A stretch of 64,000 nt of DNA. It comes from Ardenticatenaceae bacterium. GTDB taxonomy: Bacteria > Chloroflexota > Anaerolineae > Promineifilales > Promineifilaceae. Positions 18,101-27,564 of the stretch are shown here, in pieces (positions within the stretch are counted from its first letter, which is position 1; every line of letters starts with the position of its first letter). The position numbers were made by a program, and so were the translations under genes. The notes under the pieces were generated by a model that did no database searches, was not told the DNA's origin, and was given only the letters and a program-made list of their open reading frames with translations. The DNA lies in the NCBI GenBank assembly GCA_020634375.1, contig JACKBX010000008.1:1-64000 (forward strand), read 5' to 3'.

Positions 18101-19492
18101 GTGGGGCAAGATTGGCCCATCGCCCTACGCTACCAGATTCAAGCAGGCTGGCAGGCACGGCAGCTATTTGCCAATCACGAAGCCATTGACCATTTCACAA
18201 AGGCGCTGGAATGCACCACCCATATGCCAGAACAAGACACCTTGCATTCGCGGCTCGTCATTCAGGCATCGCTGGGCGAACTGCTGGTGAACACCAGCCG
18301 CTACGAAGAAGCAGAGAAGCAGCTAGAAAACGCCTATGCCCTGGCAACAAATTTGCGCGATCAGGATACGCAAGCGGCCGTTTGTCGTTGGATGGCCCGC
18401 TCATTTGAACTGCGCGGCGCATATGAGCAGGCATTTGCCTGGATTGCACGCGGCCTGGAGTCACTGCAACAACGGCAAACACCAGAGTCGGCACAACTTT
18501 TACTCATCGCCGGGCTGATTCACATCCGCCAGGGCGATTATGACCAGGCCATTGCCCAATGCCGCCAGGCATTGACCATTGCCGAGCAGTTGGGCGAGAT
18601 CACGGCGCGAGCGCGAGCCTATAATTTGCTGGGCATCACATATCTGCGTAGCGACAGCCAGGAAGCGATTGCCCATTTTCAACAGGCGTATGGCTTATAT
18701 CAGCAGGCAGGGGATTTGTACGGGCAAGCCACCTCGCACAATCTGGTGGCAAACGCCTACTTCAACCTGGGTCAATGGCAGCAAGCTGATGAAGATTACC
18801 AGGAAGCGCGGCGCTTATTTGAGCAAATTGGCGATGTGTACAATCTGGCGATGGCGGACAACAATTTGGGCGGCATTGCGCTGAATCGCGGCCAACTAGA
18901 TGCAGCGTTGGCCTTTTACCGCGAAGCGCGGCAATCGCTGGGGAAAATTACCGCGTCGGATTATGTGCTGGGCATCGTAGAGATGAATCTGGGCGCAACT
19001 TATATTCGGCGACGAGAATTAGGGCAGGCCAACCAGGCATTGAACGCTGCACAAGACTATTTCCAAAAGACGCAAACGCGGGAGTTTTTGCCTGAGCTGC
19101 TGCGCCACCAGGGGCGAGCGGCGCTGTTGGCAGGAAAGATGTACGAGGCATCCTCTGCCGCAAGGAAGGCGCTGCACCTGGCGCGGGAGCTGGCAATGCG
19201 CGGCGAAGAGGGGGGCGCATGTGCGCTGTTGGGAGAAATTGCGATCAATCAACATGCTTTTGAAGGAGCAGCGGAATGGCTGACGCAAAGTGTCGCTATT
19301 TTGGAAGAAGCGGGTGAGGAGTATATGCTAGCCCGCAGCCGTCTCTGGCTGGCGCAAGCGTATGCCGGTTTGAATAATCGGAAACGGGCGTTGGCGCTTT
19401 TGGTTCCAGCGTTGGAGACGTTTGAACGATTGGCGGCGTCTATGGATGTCACGGCCGTTCGCACCCTACAAGCAAGCATTCAGTCATCGTAG
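15116..19492 (+). CDS. zinc-ribbon / double cyclase / AAA-ATPase / TPR regulator
   Basis: A 1458-residue cytoplasmic multidomain protein. Order: N-terminal zinc ribbon (CTNCG at 3-7 and CGKCG); class III adenylate/guanylate cyclase domain 1 (about 105-285) with metal-binding Asp114 (FADISGF) and Asp164 (GGDALLG); cyclase domain 2 (about 355-545), where the first metal Asp is Asn361 (FANVHGL) although Asp412 remains; an AfsR/MalT-like STAND ATPase with P-loop GEAGLGKS (about 601) and Walker B LILVLDDIHWID; then at least ten TPRs (about 1000-1440). Domain 1 could be active; domain 2 looks degenerate, perhaps regulatory. A paralogue lies at 29190-32999. Bases 16625-16660 are an in-frame aacgacc word repeat not expected in the family. 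Confidence 0.9.
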   Translation: MICTNCGFTNPEGFAFCGKCGSALVVTALPVSHLSKTDLDHLRIYLPPALIEPLQIDFASPSTSLISACVTHLTTLLETTASHLPDYVVESVLHNPVPGLASGQFVDGTLLFADISGFTAMSERLNRIGREGAEEITAVVNRYFSMMLTILHKYSGQLIKFGGDALLGLFSERPFSPDTGPLQHSSATRAAQAALHMQNAMSEFAETSTSQGTFPLRMKVGLHKGRFFAAQLGSPQNMEYALFGQDVNATAATESAASAGQVLLDQATYTAIDVNCTAVPLPHDNHYLLITQLDPIAAQTPPPINLLPNSDPSLDTLRHAVTLLDALTPYLPVGLLSRIASDPNAPSLAGEHRLVGILFANVHGLGKIADRLGPGQEAQIVASLNHYFVSTSQALEQYGGVINKIDLYDHGDKLLVLFGAPIAHEDDAERAARAALGMQTVLSQLQTALPPQANLPDLHLSQHIGISYGYVFAGYVGSDWRHEYTVMGDQVNLSARLMAAAGHQQLATNDQRPTTILISSNVRRKVQAMLDLEPQGEVSLKGKSEPVPIFTVRGARAVPETVRGLGSMRSPLVGRAKEWQQLATAVTSLRNNRGQIITLLGEAGLGKSRLVEELRQHISPKQGINILEGRCLSYTESASYWVFQELLRQAINLHANEEPDVALHTLRHALDEIWPPNEIAANLPYLANFLNLPLDDSLQEKIRFLDAEALQRRTFVALRAMLEAYAQGHPLILVLDDIHWIDHASAQLLEFLMPVVNQLPMMWLLIFRPERHKSCWDIREKAAREFNFCHTEISLKPLERDGSQALLQNLVGKTDWPLAMQDLLLDRTEGNPLYLEEVLRALINDEMLVNGRTGQWEIVGDVASLKVPDTLQGVMMARLDRLPEPNRWTAQIASIVGRTFPYDVLSNISTGEQEQTVTPRLVQLQQSEIIEETQRAPELVYNFLHGLMQEVCYSSLAVRARREYHCRIAHYLEANRAGGWGDSRSILPVIAHHAYVGQDWPIALRYQIQAGWQARQLFANHEAIDHFTKALECTTHMPEQDTLHSRLVIQASLGELLVNTSRYEEAEKQLENAYALATNLRDQDTQAAVCRWMARSFELRGAYEQAFAWIARGLESLQQRQTPESAQLLLIAGLIHIRQGDYDQAIAQCRQALTIAEQLGEITARARAYNLLGITYLRSDSQEAIAHFQQAYGLYQQAGDLYGQATSHNLVANAYFNLGQWQQADEDYQEARRLFEQIGDVYNLAMADNNLGGIALNRGQLDAALAFYREARQSLGKITASDYVLGIVEMNLGATYIRRRELGQANQALNAAQDYFQKTQTREFLPELLRHQGRAALLAGKMYEASSAARKALHLARELAMRGEEGGACALLGEIAINQHAFEGAAEWLTQSVAILEEAGEEYMLARSRLWLAQAYAGLNNRKRALALLVPALETFERLAASMDVTAVRTLQASIQSS
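16625..16660 (+). repeat. word repeat inside a cyclase domain
   Basis: The words aactagc, aaccaacg, accaacg, accaacg follow each other within the coding sequence, encoding the low-complexity stretch QQLATNDQRPTT near the end of cyclase domain 2, where relatives have a few residues. Its style matches the intergenic word repeats of this window, and its in-frame length leaves the protein open. Confidence 0.6.
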
Positions 19493-19534
19493 CCTATACA
19501 AGATCACGGTTCAGGTTAAAAAGGAGCAACAAGC

Positions 19535-22500
19535 ATGAAATCTCGTCTTTTGGCGATTACGTTACCTCTGTTGGTGGGAACGGCCGTTCTCACCGGCCTA
19601 TTCCTCATCAGTCAGGCACCGGCAACGGCCGTTGCTGCCAGCACTATGCAAGCCCACACAGCCACCGCAGCAGGCGACACCATCCGCGCCTCTGTGGGTG
19701 GACAAGCCTTAGACCCTGCCTTCGGCGGTCTCGGATACGTCCTCTCCGACCTCTCCAATGGGTACAGCGTCGCCAACGATATGGTACAGCAGCCCAACGA
19801 CGACAAACTCGTCGTCGTCGGGTCAGCAAATCACACACCCAACGCGCTTGCCATCGTCCGCTACAATCCAGATGGTTCCTTAGATGCCAGTTTTGGCGTG
19901 GACGGCACAGTCATTGACCCCCGCGCCAATGTTGCCAATGGCGTGGCAATTCAACAAGACAATAGCATCGTCATTGCCGGCACCTGGTTTAACGGACAGA
20001 ATAACGACATCGTAGTCGCCCGCTTCCTTCCCGACGGAACCCCCGATGGCAGCTTTGGCGATAATGGATTCACCATCTTTGACCTGGGACTTAGCAACGA
20101 AGAAGGACAGGCCCTGGTCATCGATCCTGCCGGGCGCATTTTAATTGCCGGAACAACAGACAATGTGACAGGAGTCCAGGATTTTATCGTCGTCGCCCTC
20201 GACGTTGACGGCAACCCTGACCCCACATTTGGCTTGGGCGGATTCACAATTACCGATTTCAACGCCGCCGCCGACATCGCCTACGACATCATTTTCGACG
20301 GGGCAGGCAACATTTTAGTAGCTGGTTCCAGCAATCTCGTCTTTGACGCTAACTTCGGCGTAGCCCGTTACACCAGCGACGGCGCACTCGACCCACTCTT
20401 CAGCAGTGATGGCCTGGTAACGATAAACTTTGGCAACTTTGACGAAGCCGCCTATGGCATTGCCTTAAACGATACCCAAATCGTGTTGGCCGGTTACACC
20501 GGCTCCTTCTCCGACGTTGCCCTGGCTCAATTAAATGATGACGGATCGTTAGACATCAACTTTGGTTCTGGCGGTCTGACACAAAACGACCTGACAGGAT
20601 ACTATGAAATAGTGCATGACGTCGCCGTCCTTCCCAGTGGGGAAATTGTGGTAACGGGCTTTTTCGACAATTTCAACACGGCCGATTTCTTTGTTGCTCG
20701 TTACATTAGCACCGGTTTTTTGGATGACAGTTTTGGCGGCGGCATCGGCTATGTACAAACAGATATTGCAGGGGGTTATGACACGGCAAATGCGTTAGTT
20801 GTACAGCCCGGTGGCGAACTTGTGGTTGCCGGACAAGGCGGCACCAACATTGCCCTTGCCCGCTACGCTACCGATGGCACTCCCGATCCTAACTTTGATG
20901 ACGATGGCAAAGTGCTAACGCCATTAGGTAACGGCCCCGACTCGGCGAAGGCCCTGGCATTACAGGATGATGGCAAGGTTGTTGTTGCCAGCTACGCTAC
21001 CGACCCTAATGGACTGGCATTGTTTGCCATTAATCGTATGAACTCAGATGGCAGTCCAGATAATGGTTTTGGCATAAATGGCGTCGCTTACGTTGATTTT
21101 GCCGGTCTCACCGAGGATCAGGTTCACGCAGTGGCTGTACAGCCGGATGGCAAAATTCTGTTGGGCGGAGCCAGCGTGAATCAAAACTATGATTCTTATT
21201 TCGCTTTGGCCCGCTTAAACGAGGATGGCACGCCAGATACGACCTTTGGCAGCGGGGGAGTAATTACACATAGCGTTTTGCTGAGTTATCCACATGACAG
21301 CTTGTCCGATCTGACGGTGCTTGCGGACGGCCGTATCATTGCCGTCGGCTATTCTTCAGACAGTGGTGGTGAGGTTTCCTTCCCCACCATTCTCGGCTAC
21401 AGAAGTAACGGTGATCTCGACACGGCCTTTGGCAATGGCGGTCAAATCATAATCACGGATGGATTTGGTGGCGAAGCAACGGCCGTTGCTGTGCAGCCAG
21501 ATGGCAAAATTGTGGTAGGTGGATACCTCAGCAATTCCTCTGACGATTTCATGCTGCTGCGGCTGAATGAGGATGGTAGTTTCGACTCCCAGTTTGGCGA
21601 TGGCGGTATCGTCAACACAGACGTATACAGCGGTTATGACATCATCAACGACGTATTGATTCAACCAGATGGCAAAATCCTGGTCGCGGGGGAAGTGAGT
21701 CGCAGTGATTACATGGGGAGTTATTTTGGCATCGCTCGATACAACAACGATGGCTCGTTGGATACCACGTTTGGCCCTGAGATTTCAGCACCTTTGCCAC
21801 AACGTGGAAGCGAAGCCGTTTTACAATCCAGTGGGGTTGTAACCGCCAGCTTTGGGGGTGACTGGGCATGGGCATATGCCGTCATGCTGCGCCCGAACGG
21901 CCGTATCCTTGCTGCCGGTTCCACTTATGATGCCTCTGGCATTTCAACCTATATGGCGCTGGCCCAATTCACACCGGATGGATTCCTGGATCATTCATAT
22001 GCCAGCAGTGGTAAAGCGCTGCTGGACATTGGAAATAGCACCAGCTTTGCGTATGATGCCGTTTTGCAACCGGATGGCTTGGTGCTGTTGGCAGGTGGTA
22101 CGGATGTGGACACGGCCGTTGCCCGCTTTGGCGTGACCGGTCTGGAAGGAAACGGCAATGCCAACAACCCGGCTATCTCCGCAAACGGCCGTTTCGTGGC
22201 CTTCATCTCGACTGCAAATGACCTGGTAGTCAACGACACCAATGACGCGGCTGATGTGTTTGTGTATGACATGCTCACCGGGCAAACCACACGCGTCTCC
22301 GTTGATTCCAACGGCGTACAGGCCAATGGCCCTTCGTATGATGTGGATATTTCAGCAGACGGCCGTTTCGTCGTCTTTACCTCGGCAGCTACCAATCTCA
22401 GCAGCGGGCAGCAGTTGTTTGCAGGCGGGCTTTACATCCATGACCGTCTCACGGGCAAAACATTCTGGCCTACCATTACAGTTGATAGCGCAGAACCCAC

Positions 22501-25500
22501 CCAGGTTTCGCCTTTTGACCAGGTAGCCGTGTCCGCAAGCGGCCGTTACATCGCCTTCAATTCTCTGGCAGCCAACATCGTGCTCAGTGACACGAATGGC
22601 ATGTATGACGTGTTCGTTTACGATGACCTGACAAAGCAAACGACACGAGTCTCTGTGCATACAAATGGCAATCAGGGAGATTCTGATTCGATGGCTCCAG
22701 ATATTTCGGCAGACGGCCGTTTTGTAACCTTCATCTCCTTTGCCGGTACGCTGGTAGACAATGACAACAACGATGTCAGCGACGCCTTTGTGCATGACCG
22801 CCAGCTTGGGCAAACCAGCCGCGTCTCCGTCAACTCAAATGGCGTGGAAGGAAATGACTGGACAGGCATTGAAATCAATTATGAGAAGGCCGCTATTTCG
22901 GATGACGGCCGTTACATCACCTTTGAATCGCAAGCGAGCAACCTCGTTCTCACAGACACCAATGGGGTCAGCGACATCTTTGTACACGACCGTGTGGATG
23001 GGCTAACGCGCCGCATCTCTGTCGCCTCCGATGGCACAGAGGCCAACGACTACTCCTATGCCCCGGATATTGCCGGGAATGGATTGGCTGTCACCTTTGC
23101 CTCCTGCGCCACGAACCTGATAACAAATGACACCACCAGCAACTGTGATGTATTTACTCACAACTTGCAGAGCGGCGAGACAGCACTGGTCTCCAAAGCG
23201 TCTGATGGCAGCCAGATTAATGCGCTGTCTGATTTTCCGGCGATGTCGGATGACGGCCGTTTCGTAGCCTTCCAATCCTGGGCAAACTTTGTACCGGTTG
23301 ACCTCGGCTTCGACAGCGACATCTTCGTTCACGACCTCGGCTTCCAACCTGCCAGCCGCAGCGGAGCCATCCAACTAGAAGACAACAACCCCATTACAGA
23401 CAGCATCCCCATCACCAATTCCGTGCAGTGGTATCGCGTATACGTGCCCGAACCCGGCTCCACCTTCACCGTCACCCTCAGCAACCTCAGCGAAGACCAC
23501 GACATGCTGCTCTTTGCCCCGGCCATTGACGAAGAAACGGGCCAACTGCGCGACTTGGGGCAGTTCAGCAACATCGGCCAATTCTCCAACATCGGCCAGT
23601 TCAGCAATATTGGGCAGTTCTCCAACATTGGCCAATTCTCCAACATTGGCGACCTGGCAGACCTGGGCCAGTTCAGCAATATTGGGCAGTTCTCCAACAT
23701 CGGGCAGTTCTCTAACATCGGCCAATTCTCCAACATTGGGCAGGATGGCGGCATTGGCGACCTGGTCAACATCTCGGCGCAGTCCGGGCTGGCAGATGAG
23801 CAAATGGTGCAGTACGTTCACGAGTTGGCGGGGACGTATTACGTGGCGGTGCTGGCGCATAACCCACTGGTTGTGGGCACAAATTACACGATTGAAGCAG
23901 TGGTTGGCCCGCCTGTGTGGCCGTACCCGCCCATCACCCAAACTGTGCCCACCACGTTTACTACGCCGATGACGGACACGGCCGTTCACACTGTCATTTT
24001 CTACAACAGCCAACGCCTCGACCAATTCTACAGCGGCAGCGACCCTATTAATGCCAACATCTTCCGCAACTACCTGGACAGCCTCGCTGCCCATGCACAG
24101 ACCAACGGCGTGGTAATAGACCTGGCCGACTACGCAGCCATCCAGGATGCCTATGCCCTGTGGGACAGCCAGCCCGGCAACCCGCAGGCCGCCAACTTCG
24201 TCGCCGCCAACATCAAATCGCTGATTTACAATCTGGCTCCGGCGTACCCCAATTGGGAATACACGGTCTTGGCCGGTGACGACCGCCTCATTCCCTACCG
24301 CCGTGTGCGCGACGAGGCGTTGGTGGCAAATGAACGCGTATACGCGGACACCGCTGCCAGCGTGACCCTGTCTGGTTCTATGGAACTGCGCTTCCTGCTC
24401 ACAGATGATTACTATGCCGCGCTGCCGCCGCTGCCCTACAAAGGACGCGAGTTTTACCTGCCGCAGCTTGCCATTGGCCGACTGGTGGAAACGCCCAGCG
24501 AAATGGTGGCGCTGATTCGCGCTTTCCTGTTCGACCCGGTGCTGGAACCGACTGACGCGCTGATCACTGGCTACGATTTCTTGATTGACCAGGCAACGGC
24601 CGTTTCCAACACCCTCGCCGCACAAGGCGTCACCGCCCAAACCCACCTGATCAACAACACCTGGACGGCCGCCGACTTCAACAACACCCTCTTCACCCAG
24701 CCCGTCGCGCCCGACCTGATCTCGCTCAACTCCCACTTTGAGCATTACCGCTTCTTCCCCAACGACCCCAACGACGTCTACGCCACACAAATCACCGCCA
24801 CCACCGACTATGCTGGCATCCTGGCCTTCTCTGTTGGCTGCCACTCCGGGCTGAGCGTGCCCGACGACAATCCCGCCGGGCCATTCGTCTTCGATTGGCC
24901 GCAAGCCTTCAACGGCCAAAAAGCCTCGCTCATTGGCAACACCGGCTTTGGCTACGGCGACTCCGACCTCGTAGCCTACTCCGAACTGCTAATGACCAAC
25001 TTCGTAGACGCGCTGGGCGACTGGAGCGAAGGGCCGCAAACGGTGGGGCACGCGCTGCGCATGGCAAAACAGCAATACTTTAACAGCATGGCTGCTGGCA
25101 CATTCAGCAATTACGATGAAAAGGTGATGGCGATTATGACGCTGTACGGCCTGCCGATGATGCAGGTCAACATGCCAGTGACGACAACCACATCCCTGGC
25201 CGGGCCATCTGTCGCCGCCGCGCCTAATGGCCTCCCACTGGAGACGTTCACCAGTACGGTCACGTTGGCCTATGACTTTGCCGCGCACACTGTACCAGGG
25301 CTGGGCGATTATTATACGATCGCTGGCGAAAATGAGGTGTACGTGGCTGGGGCGCGGCCCATTCAACCCCGCGATAGCGTCAACATAAATGTGCCGGGAA
25401 CGATTGCGCACGGCGTGCTGCTGTTGGGTGGCACGTTTACGGATGTGCCGAACTTCGACCCGGCCGTGTCACGAGTGCTGACGGATGACACGTACAGCAT

Positions 25501-26065
25501 TGTCGAGCCGCTGTTTGCCAGCGATTACTGGTCGCCGGTGGGCCTGGGTTCGATTAATCGTTTTCAGGGGATAGACGGCCGTTCCCACGAACGTCTTGTC
25601 ATTGTACCAGGGCAGTTCAAAGCAGATGCCGCCAATCCCGAAATAGGCACACAGCGCCTGTACACCAACTTGACCTTTGAGGTCTATCACACTCCCATCG
25701 ACAACACTGATTTCGTCGCGCCACAGGTCTGGCAGGTTCATGCCAGCCAGCAAGACAACGCGATCAACTTTGCCGTGCTGCTTTCAGATGATGATGCCCT
25801 GCTCAGCGAGGGCGTGGGTAAAGAGTCGCGTGTGGTTGTGGTGTACCGTGACAGCTATAGCTCCGAATGGCAAGCGATGGAACTGACTTATGACGCGCTC
25901 ACAGGATGGGCCAATGGCACGCTGCTGCATTCCGGGCAAATAGATTTCTTTGTGCAAGCTGTGGATGCCAGCGGCAATGTGGCGCTGGTGCTGAATCACG
26001 GGAATCCGTTTGTGGTGGGGATGGGCAATTCGGTGCTGTATTTGCCGGTTGTGTTACGGCCGTAA
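19535..26065 (+). CDS. secreted delta-60/PD40 repeat protein with C25-type cysteine peptidase
   Basis: A 2176-residue protein with a signal peptide (about 1-36). Residues about 55-870 hold delta-60 repeats (unit with NPDGSLDASFGxxG). Residues about 870-1265 hold PD40/TolB-like propeller blades (GRFVAFxS...VFVYD). A PPC-like beta domain and a hexapeptide array (1341-1412) follow. Residues about 1470-1830 resemble the clan CD peptidase C25 (gingipain) fold, with His1734 (SLNSHFEH) and Cys1769 (FSVGCHSG) as the likely catalytic pair. The protein ends with an Ig-like part and exactly YLPVVLRP. AGGAG precedes the ATG. Possible roles: secreted protease, or a self-processing surface protein. Catalysis is inferred from motif spacing only. 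Convergent with the next gene across a long hairpin. Confidence 0.82.
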   Translation: MKSRLLAITLPLLVGTAVLTGLFLISQAPATAVAASTMQAHTATAAGDTIRASVGGQALDPAFGGLGYVLSDLSNGYSVANDMVQQPNDDKLVVVGSANHTPNALAIVRYNPDGSLDASFGVDGTVIDPRANVANGVAIQQDNSIVIAGTWFNGQNNDIVVARFLPDGTPDGSFGDNGFTIFDLGLSNEEGQALVIDPAGRILIAGTTDNVTGVQDFIVVALDVDGNPDPTFGLGGFTITDFNAAADIAYDIIFDGAGNILVAGSSNLVFDANFGVARYTSDGALDPLFSSDGLVTINFGNFDEAAYGIALNDTQIVLAGYTGSFSDVALAQLNDDGSLDINFGSGGLTQNDLTGYYEIVHDVAVLPSGEIVVTGFFDNFNTADFFVARYISTGFLDDSFGGGIGYVQTDIAGGYDTANALVVQPGGELVVAGQGGTNIALARYATDGTPDPNFDDDGKVLTPLGNGPDSAKALALQDDGKVVVASYATDPNGLALFAINRMNSDGSPDNGFGINGVAYVDFAGLTEDQVHAVAVQPDGKILLGGASVNQNYDSYFALARLNEDGTPDTTFGSGGVITHSVLLSYPHDSLSDLTVLADGRIIAVGYSSDSGGEVSFPTILGYRSNGDLDTAFGNGGQIIITDGFGGEATAVAVQPDGKIVVGGYLSNSSDDFMLLRLNEDGSFDSQFGDGGIVNTDVYSGYDIINDVLIQPDGKILVAGEVSRSDYMGSYFGIARYNNDGSLDTTFGPEISAPLPQRGSEAVLQSSGVVTASFGGDWAWAYAVMLRPNGRILAAGSTYDASGISTYMALAQFTPDGFLDHSYASSGKALLDIGNSTSFAYDAVLQPDGLVLLAGGTDVDTAVARFGVTGLEGNGNANNPAISANGRFVAFISTANDLVVNDTNDAADVFVYDMLTGQTTRVSVDSNGVQANGPSYDVDISADGRFVVFTSAATNLSSGQQLFAGGLYIHDRLTGKTFWPTITVDSAEPTQVSPFDQVAVSASGRYIAFNSLAANIVLSDTNGMYDVFVYDDLTKQTTRVSVHTNGNQGDSDSMAPDISADGRFVTFISFAGTLVDNDNNDVSDAFVHDRQLGQTSRVSVNSNGVEGNDWTGIEINYEKAAISDDGRYITFESQASNLVLTDTNGVSDIFVHDRVDGLTRRISVASDGTEANDYSYAPDIAGNGLAVTFASCATNLITNDTTSNCDVFTHNLQSGETALVSKASDGSQINALSDFPAMSDDGRFVAFQSWANFVPVDLGFDSDIFVHDLGFQPASRSGAIQLEDNNPITDSIPITNSVQWYRVYVPEPGSTFTVTLSNLSEDHDMLLFAPAIDEETGQLRDLGQFSNIGQFSNIGQFSNIGQFSNIGQFSNIGDLADLGQFSNIGQFSNIGQFSNIGQFSNIGQDGGIGDLVNISAQSGLADEQMVQYVHELAGTYYVAVLAHNPLVVGTNYTIEAVVGPPVWPYPPITQTVPTTFTTPMTDTAVHTVIFYNSQRLDQFYSGSDPINANIFRNYLDSLAAHAQTNGVVIDLADYAAIQDAYALWDSQPGNPQAANFVAANIKSLIYNLAPAYPNWEYTVLAGDDRLIPYRRVRDEALVANERVYADTAASVTLSGSMELRFLLTDDYYAALPPLPYKGREFYLPQLAIGRLVETPSEMVALIRAFLFDPVLEPTDALITGYDFLIDQATAVSNTLAAQGVTAQTHLINNTWTAADFNNTLFTQPVAPDLISLNSHFEHYRFFPNDPNDVYATQITATTDYAGILAFSVGCHSGLSVPDDNPAGPFVFDWPQAFNGQKASLIGNTGFGYGDSDLVAYSELLMTNFVDALGDWSEGPQTVGHALRMAKQQYFNSMAAGTFSNYDEKVMAIMTLYGLPMMQVNMPVTTTTSLAGPSVAAAPNGLPLETFTSTVTLAYDFAAHTVPGLGDYYTIAGENEVYVAGARPIQPRDSVNINVPGTIAHGVLLLGGTFTDVPNFDPAVSRVLTDDTYSIVEPLFASDYWSPVGLGSINRFQGIDGRSHERLVIVPGQFKADAANPEIGTQRLYTNLTFEVYHTPIDNTDFVAPQVWQVHASQQDNAINFAVLLSDDDALLSEGVGKESRVVVVYRDSYSSEWQAMELTYDALTGWANGTLLHSGQIDFFVQAVDASGNVALVLNHGNPFVVGMGNSVLYLPVVLRP
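23555..23770 (+). repeat. hexapeptide-coding tandem array (IGQFSN)
   Basis: Twelve consecutive 18-bp units encode a strict six-residue register: five [L/I]GQFSN, one IGDLAD, four [L/I]GQFSN, then IGQDGG and IGDLVN. Synonymous codons vary among units (ggc/ggg, aac/aat, atc/att), so the peptide is under selection rather than freshly duplicated. The hexad pattern suggests a small left-handed beta-helix or a stacked spacer. Confidence 0.9.
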
Positions 26066-26066
26066 G

Positions 26067-26147
26067 CAGTAGTCAGTATTCAGTAAACAGTAATCAGTAA
26101 TCAGTGAACTGGTCACTGATTACTGACCACTGAATACTGATTACTGA
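26067..26147. repeat. cagtaatcagt word-repeat hairpin between convergent genes
   Basis: Two arms made of cagtatt/cagtaat words (26067-26107 and 26113-26147) form an imperfect hairpin of about 34 bp with a 5-nt loop. It begins one base after the stop of the peptidase gene and its right arm contains the last codons and TAA stop of the convergent glycosidase-like gene. It probably terminates both transcripts. Confidence 0.75.
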
Positions 26148-27538
26148 CCAACGTAATTGGCAAATGTCCAGCCCAACGGGGTCAACTGGTTGGTGGCGGC
26201 ATCATAGAGGTTGCCTGTGCCGTAGCCTTCCTGCCCTTCGTAAAGGCTGAACCAGAACCACCACTGCACGAGACGGCCGTTATCGGCCCCATACCCCGTG
26301 CCATTCCCGGCGTTGACAAAATAGTCAAAACTGCGCACCATAAAATCTGCCACCATCTCTGGCGAGAAACCATAATCGTGGGGCATGACAATGCCATATT
26401 CTGTGACGGCTAACGGCCGTTCCTGATACCCACGCCCCGCCATCCACGCCCGGAATTCCACCAGATTTTGCTTGATGATGTCCAGGTTGCCATGGTCGCT
26501 AATTTCGTAGAGCCGTGCCCCGGCGCCGCCCATCCCCGGCGGAATACCCACGCCCCAACTACCCGCCTCCTCGCGCAGTACAAAGGCGTGTACTGTCCAG
26601 ATGTCAATGGGCATGGGCGTGCCGTACTCAGCTTGATAGGTATCCAGCACAATATCCAGGTAGGCCATGCGCAGCGGCGTAGGCTGCGAGACCCCAGCAA
26701 TGGCTATCTTGGCCGAGGGGTCACGTCCTTTGATGTAGTTGACGGTGGTATGGAAAATGCGTGCGTATGCCTGCGGCGTGAGATTGTCCTGCACGACCAC
26801 ATCTGGCTCGTTGCCGATGACCCATACTGCACCCGGCTGTTCAGCCAGAACGCGGTCGATATCTGCCCAGTTGGTCAGCACGCCGCCAGGGCCGAGGCGT
26901 ATGGTATGCCAAAAGCGCACGCCGTAGCGCATGGGCTGCGTGGGGTCTACGTGCCAATTCATGAATGTCCCCACAGGCAATCCGGCATCCACCGCAGCCA
27001 CAAATGAGCTGTTTCCGCCCACCACGCCAAAGCGTTCGTGGTAGCCGGGGACAATGGGGCCAGGGCTGGCAGGTGCAGGTACGGGGGTATTGGTAGGCAG
27101 GGGTTCGGGGGTCGGTGTAGGCACGGCCGTTTCCACCACAACGGCCGTCTCCGTAACAGCAACGGTGGGTGCAGAAACGGCAGTTGCCAGCAAACGCGTA
27201 GCAGTGGAAGTGGGACGTGCTGTTCTGCTGGGCGCGGGCGTCCTGCTGGGCGTTTGCGTGGGGGTGGCGGTTTTTGTGGGGGTCGGTGTTTTGGTAGGGA
27301 GAGGTGTTTGTGTGAATACGGCCGTTACCGGCGTCACCGAAGCAGCAGCCATCACTTCCCCGTCAGGCAGCGGCGTGCGCGTGGGGATAGGCACCTCCCC
27401 TGCTGGCGTCGCCGATGCCACCGCAATCGCCTCCCCGTCTAGCGCAGAGGGCCGCAGCGACCACCCAAGCAACCCCACGCCCAACACAATCAACCCCACA
27501 AAAAACCACGAAGCGAATGACCGAGACTTATCCTTCAT
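26141..27538 (-). CDS. membrane-anchored glycoside-hydrolase-like TIM-barrel protein
   Basis: A 465-residue protein: a short basic N-terminus and one membrane helix (about 10-28, signal anchor or signal peptide), a Thr/Pro-rich linker (about 45-160, many TPTxT), and a C-terminal TIM-barrel-like domain of clan GH-A style. Likely acid/base Glu in WVIGNEPD (about 242) and nucleophile Glu in LAVTEYGI (about 379). It should act outside the cell on a polysaccharide; the family (GH39- or GH5-like) and substrate are not certain. It starts 26 nt after the GH4 gene, so the two are likely co-transcribed. The Shine-Dalgarno-like AAGG is part of a gatgaag word repeat. The TAA stop lies in the cagtaatcagt repeat. 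Confidence 0.75.
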   Translation of the reverse strand: MKDKSRSFASWFFVGLIVLGVGLLGWSLRPSALDGEAIAVASATPAGEVPIPTRTPLPDGEVMAAASVTPVTAVFTQTPLPTKTPTPTKTATPTQTPSRTPAPSRTARPTSTATRLLATAVSAPTVAVTETAVVVETAVPTPTPEPLPTNTPVPAPASPGPIVPGYHERFGVVGGNSSFVAAVDAGLPVGTFMNWHVDPTQPMRYGVRFWHTIRLGPGGVLTNWADIDRVLAEQPGAVWVIGNEPDVVVQDNLTPQAYARIFHTTVNYIKGRDPSAKIAIAGVSQPTPLRMAYLDIVLDTYQAEYGTPMPIDIWTVHAFVLREEAGSWGVGIPPGMGGAGARLYEISDHGNLDIIKQNLVEFRAWMAGRGYQERPLAVTEYGIVMPHDYGFSPEMVADFMVRSFDYFVNAGNGTGYGADNGRLVQWWFWFSLYEGQEGYGTGNLYDAATNQLTPLGWTFANYVGQ

Positions 27539-27564
27539 CCTTCACTCCTCATCCTTCATCCTTA

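Noticed and set aside
23375..24919. 514-residue open frame on the minus strand
   Set aside because: It is antisense to the peptidase protein, lacks a ribosome site and recognisable domains, and its repetitive middle is just the complement of the IGQFSN array.
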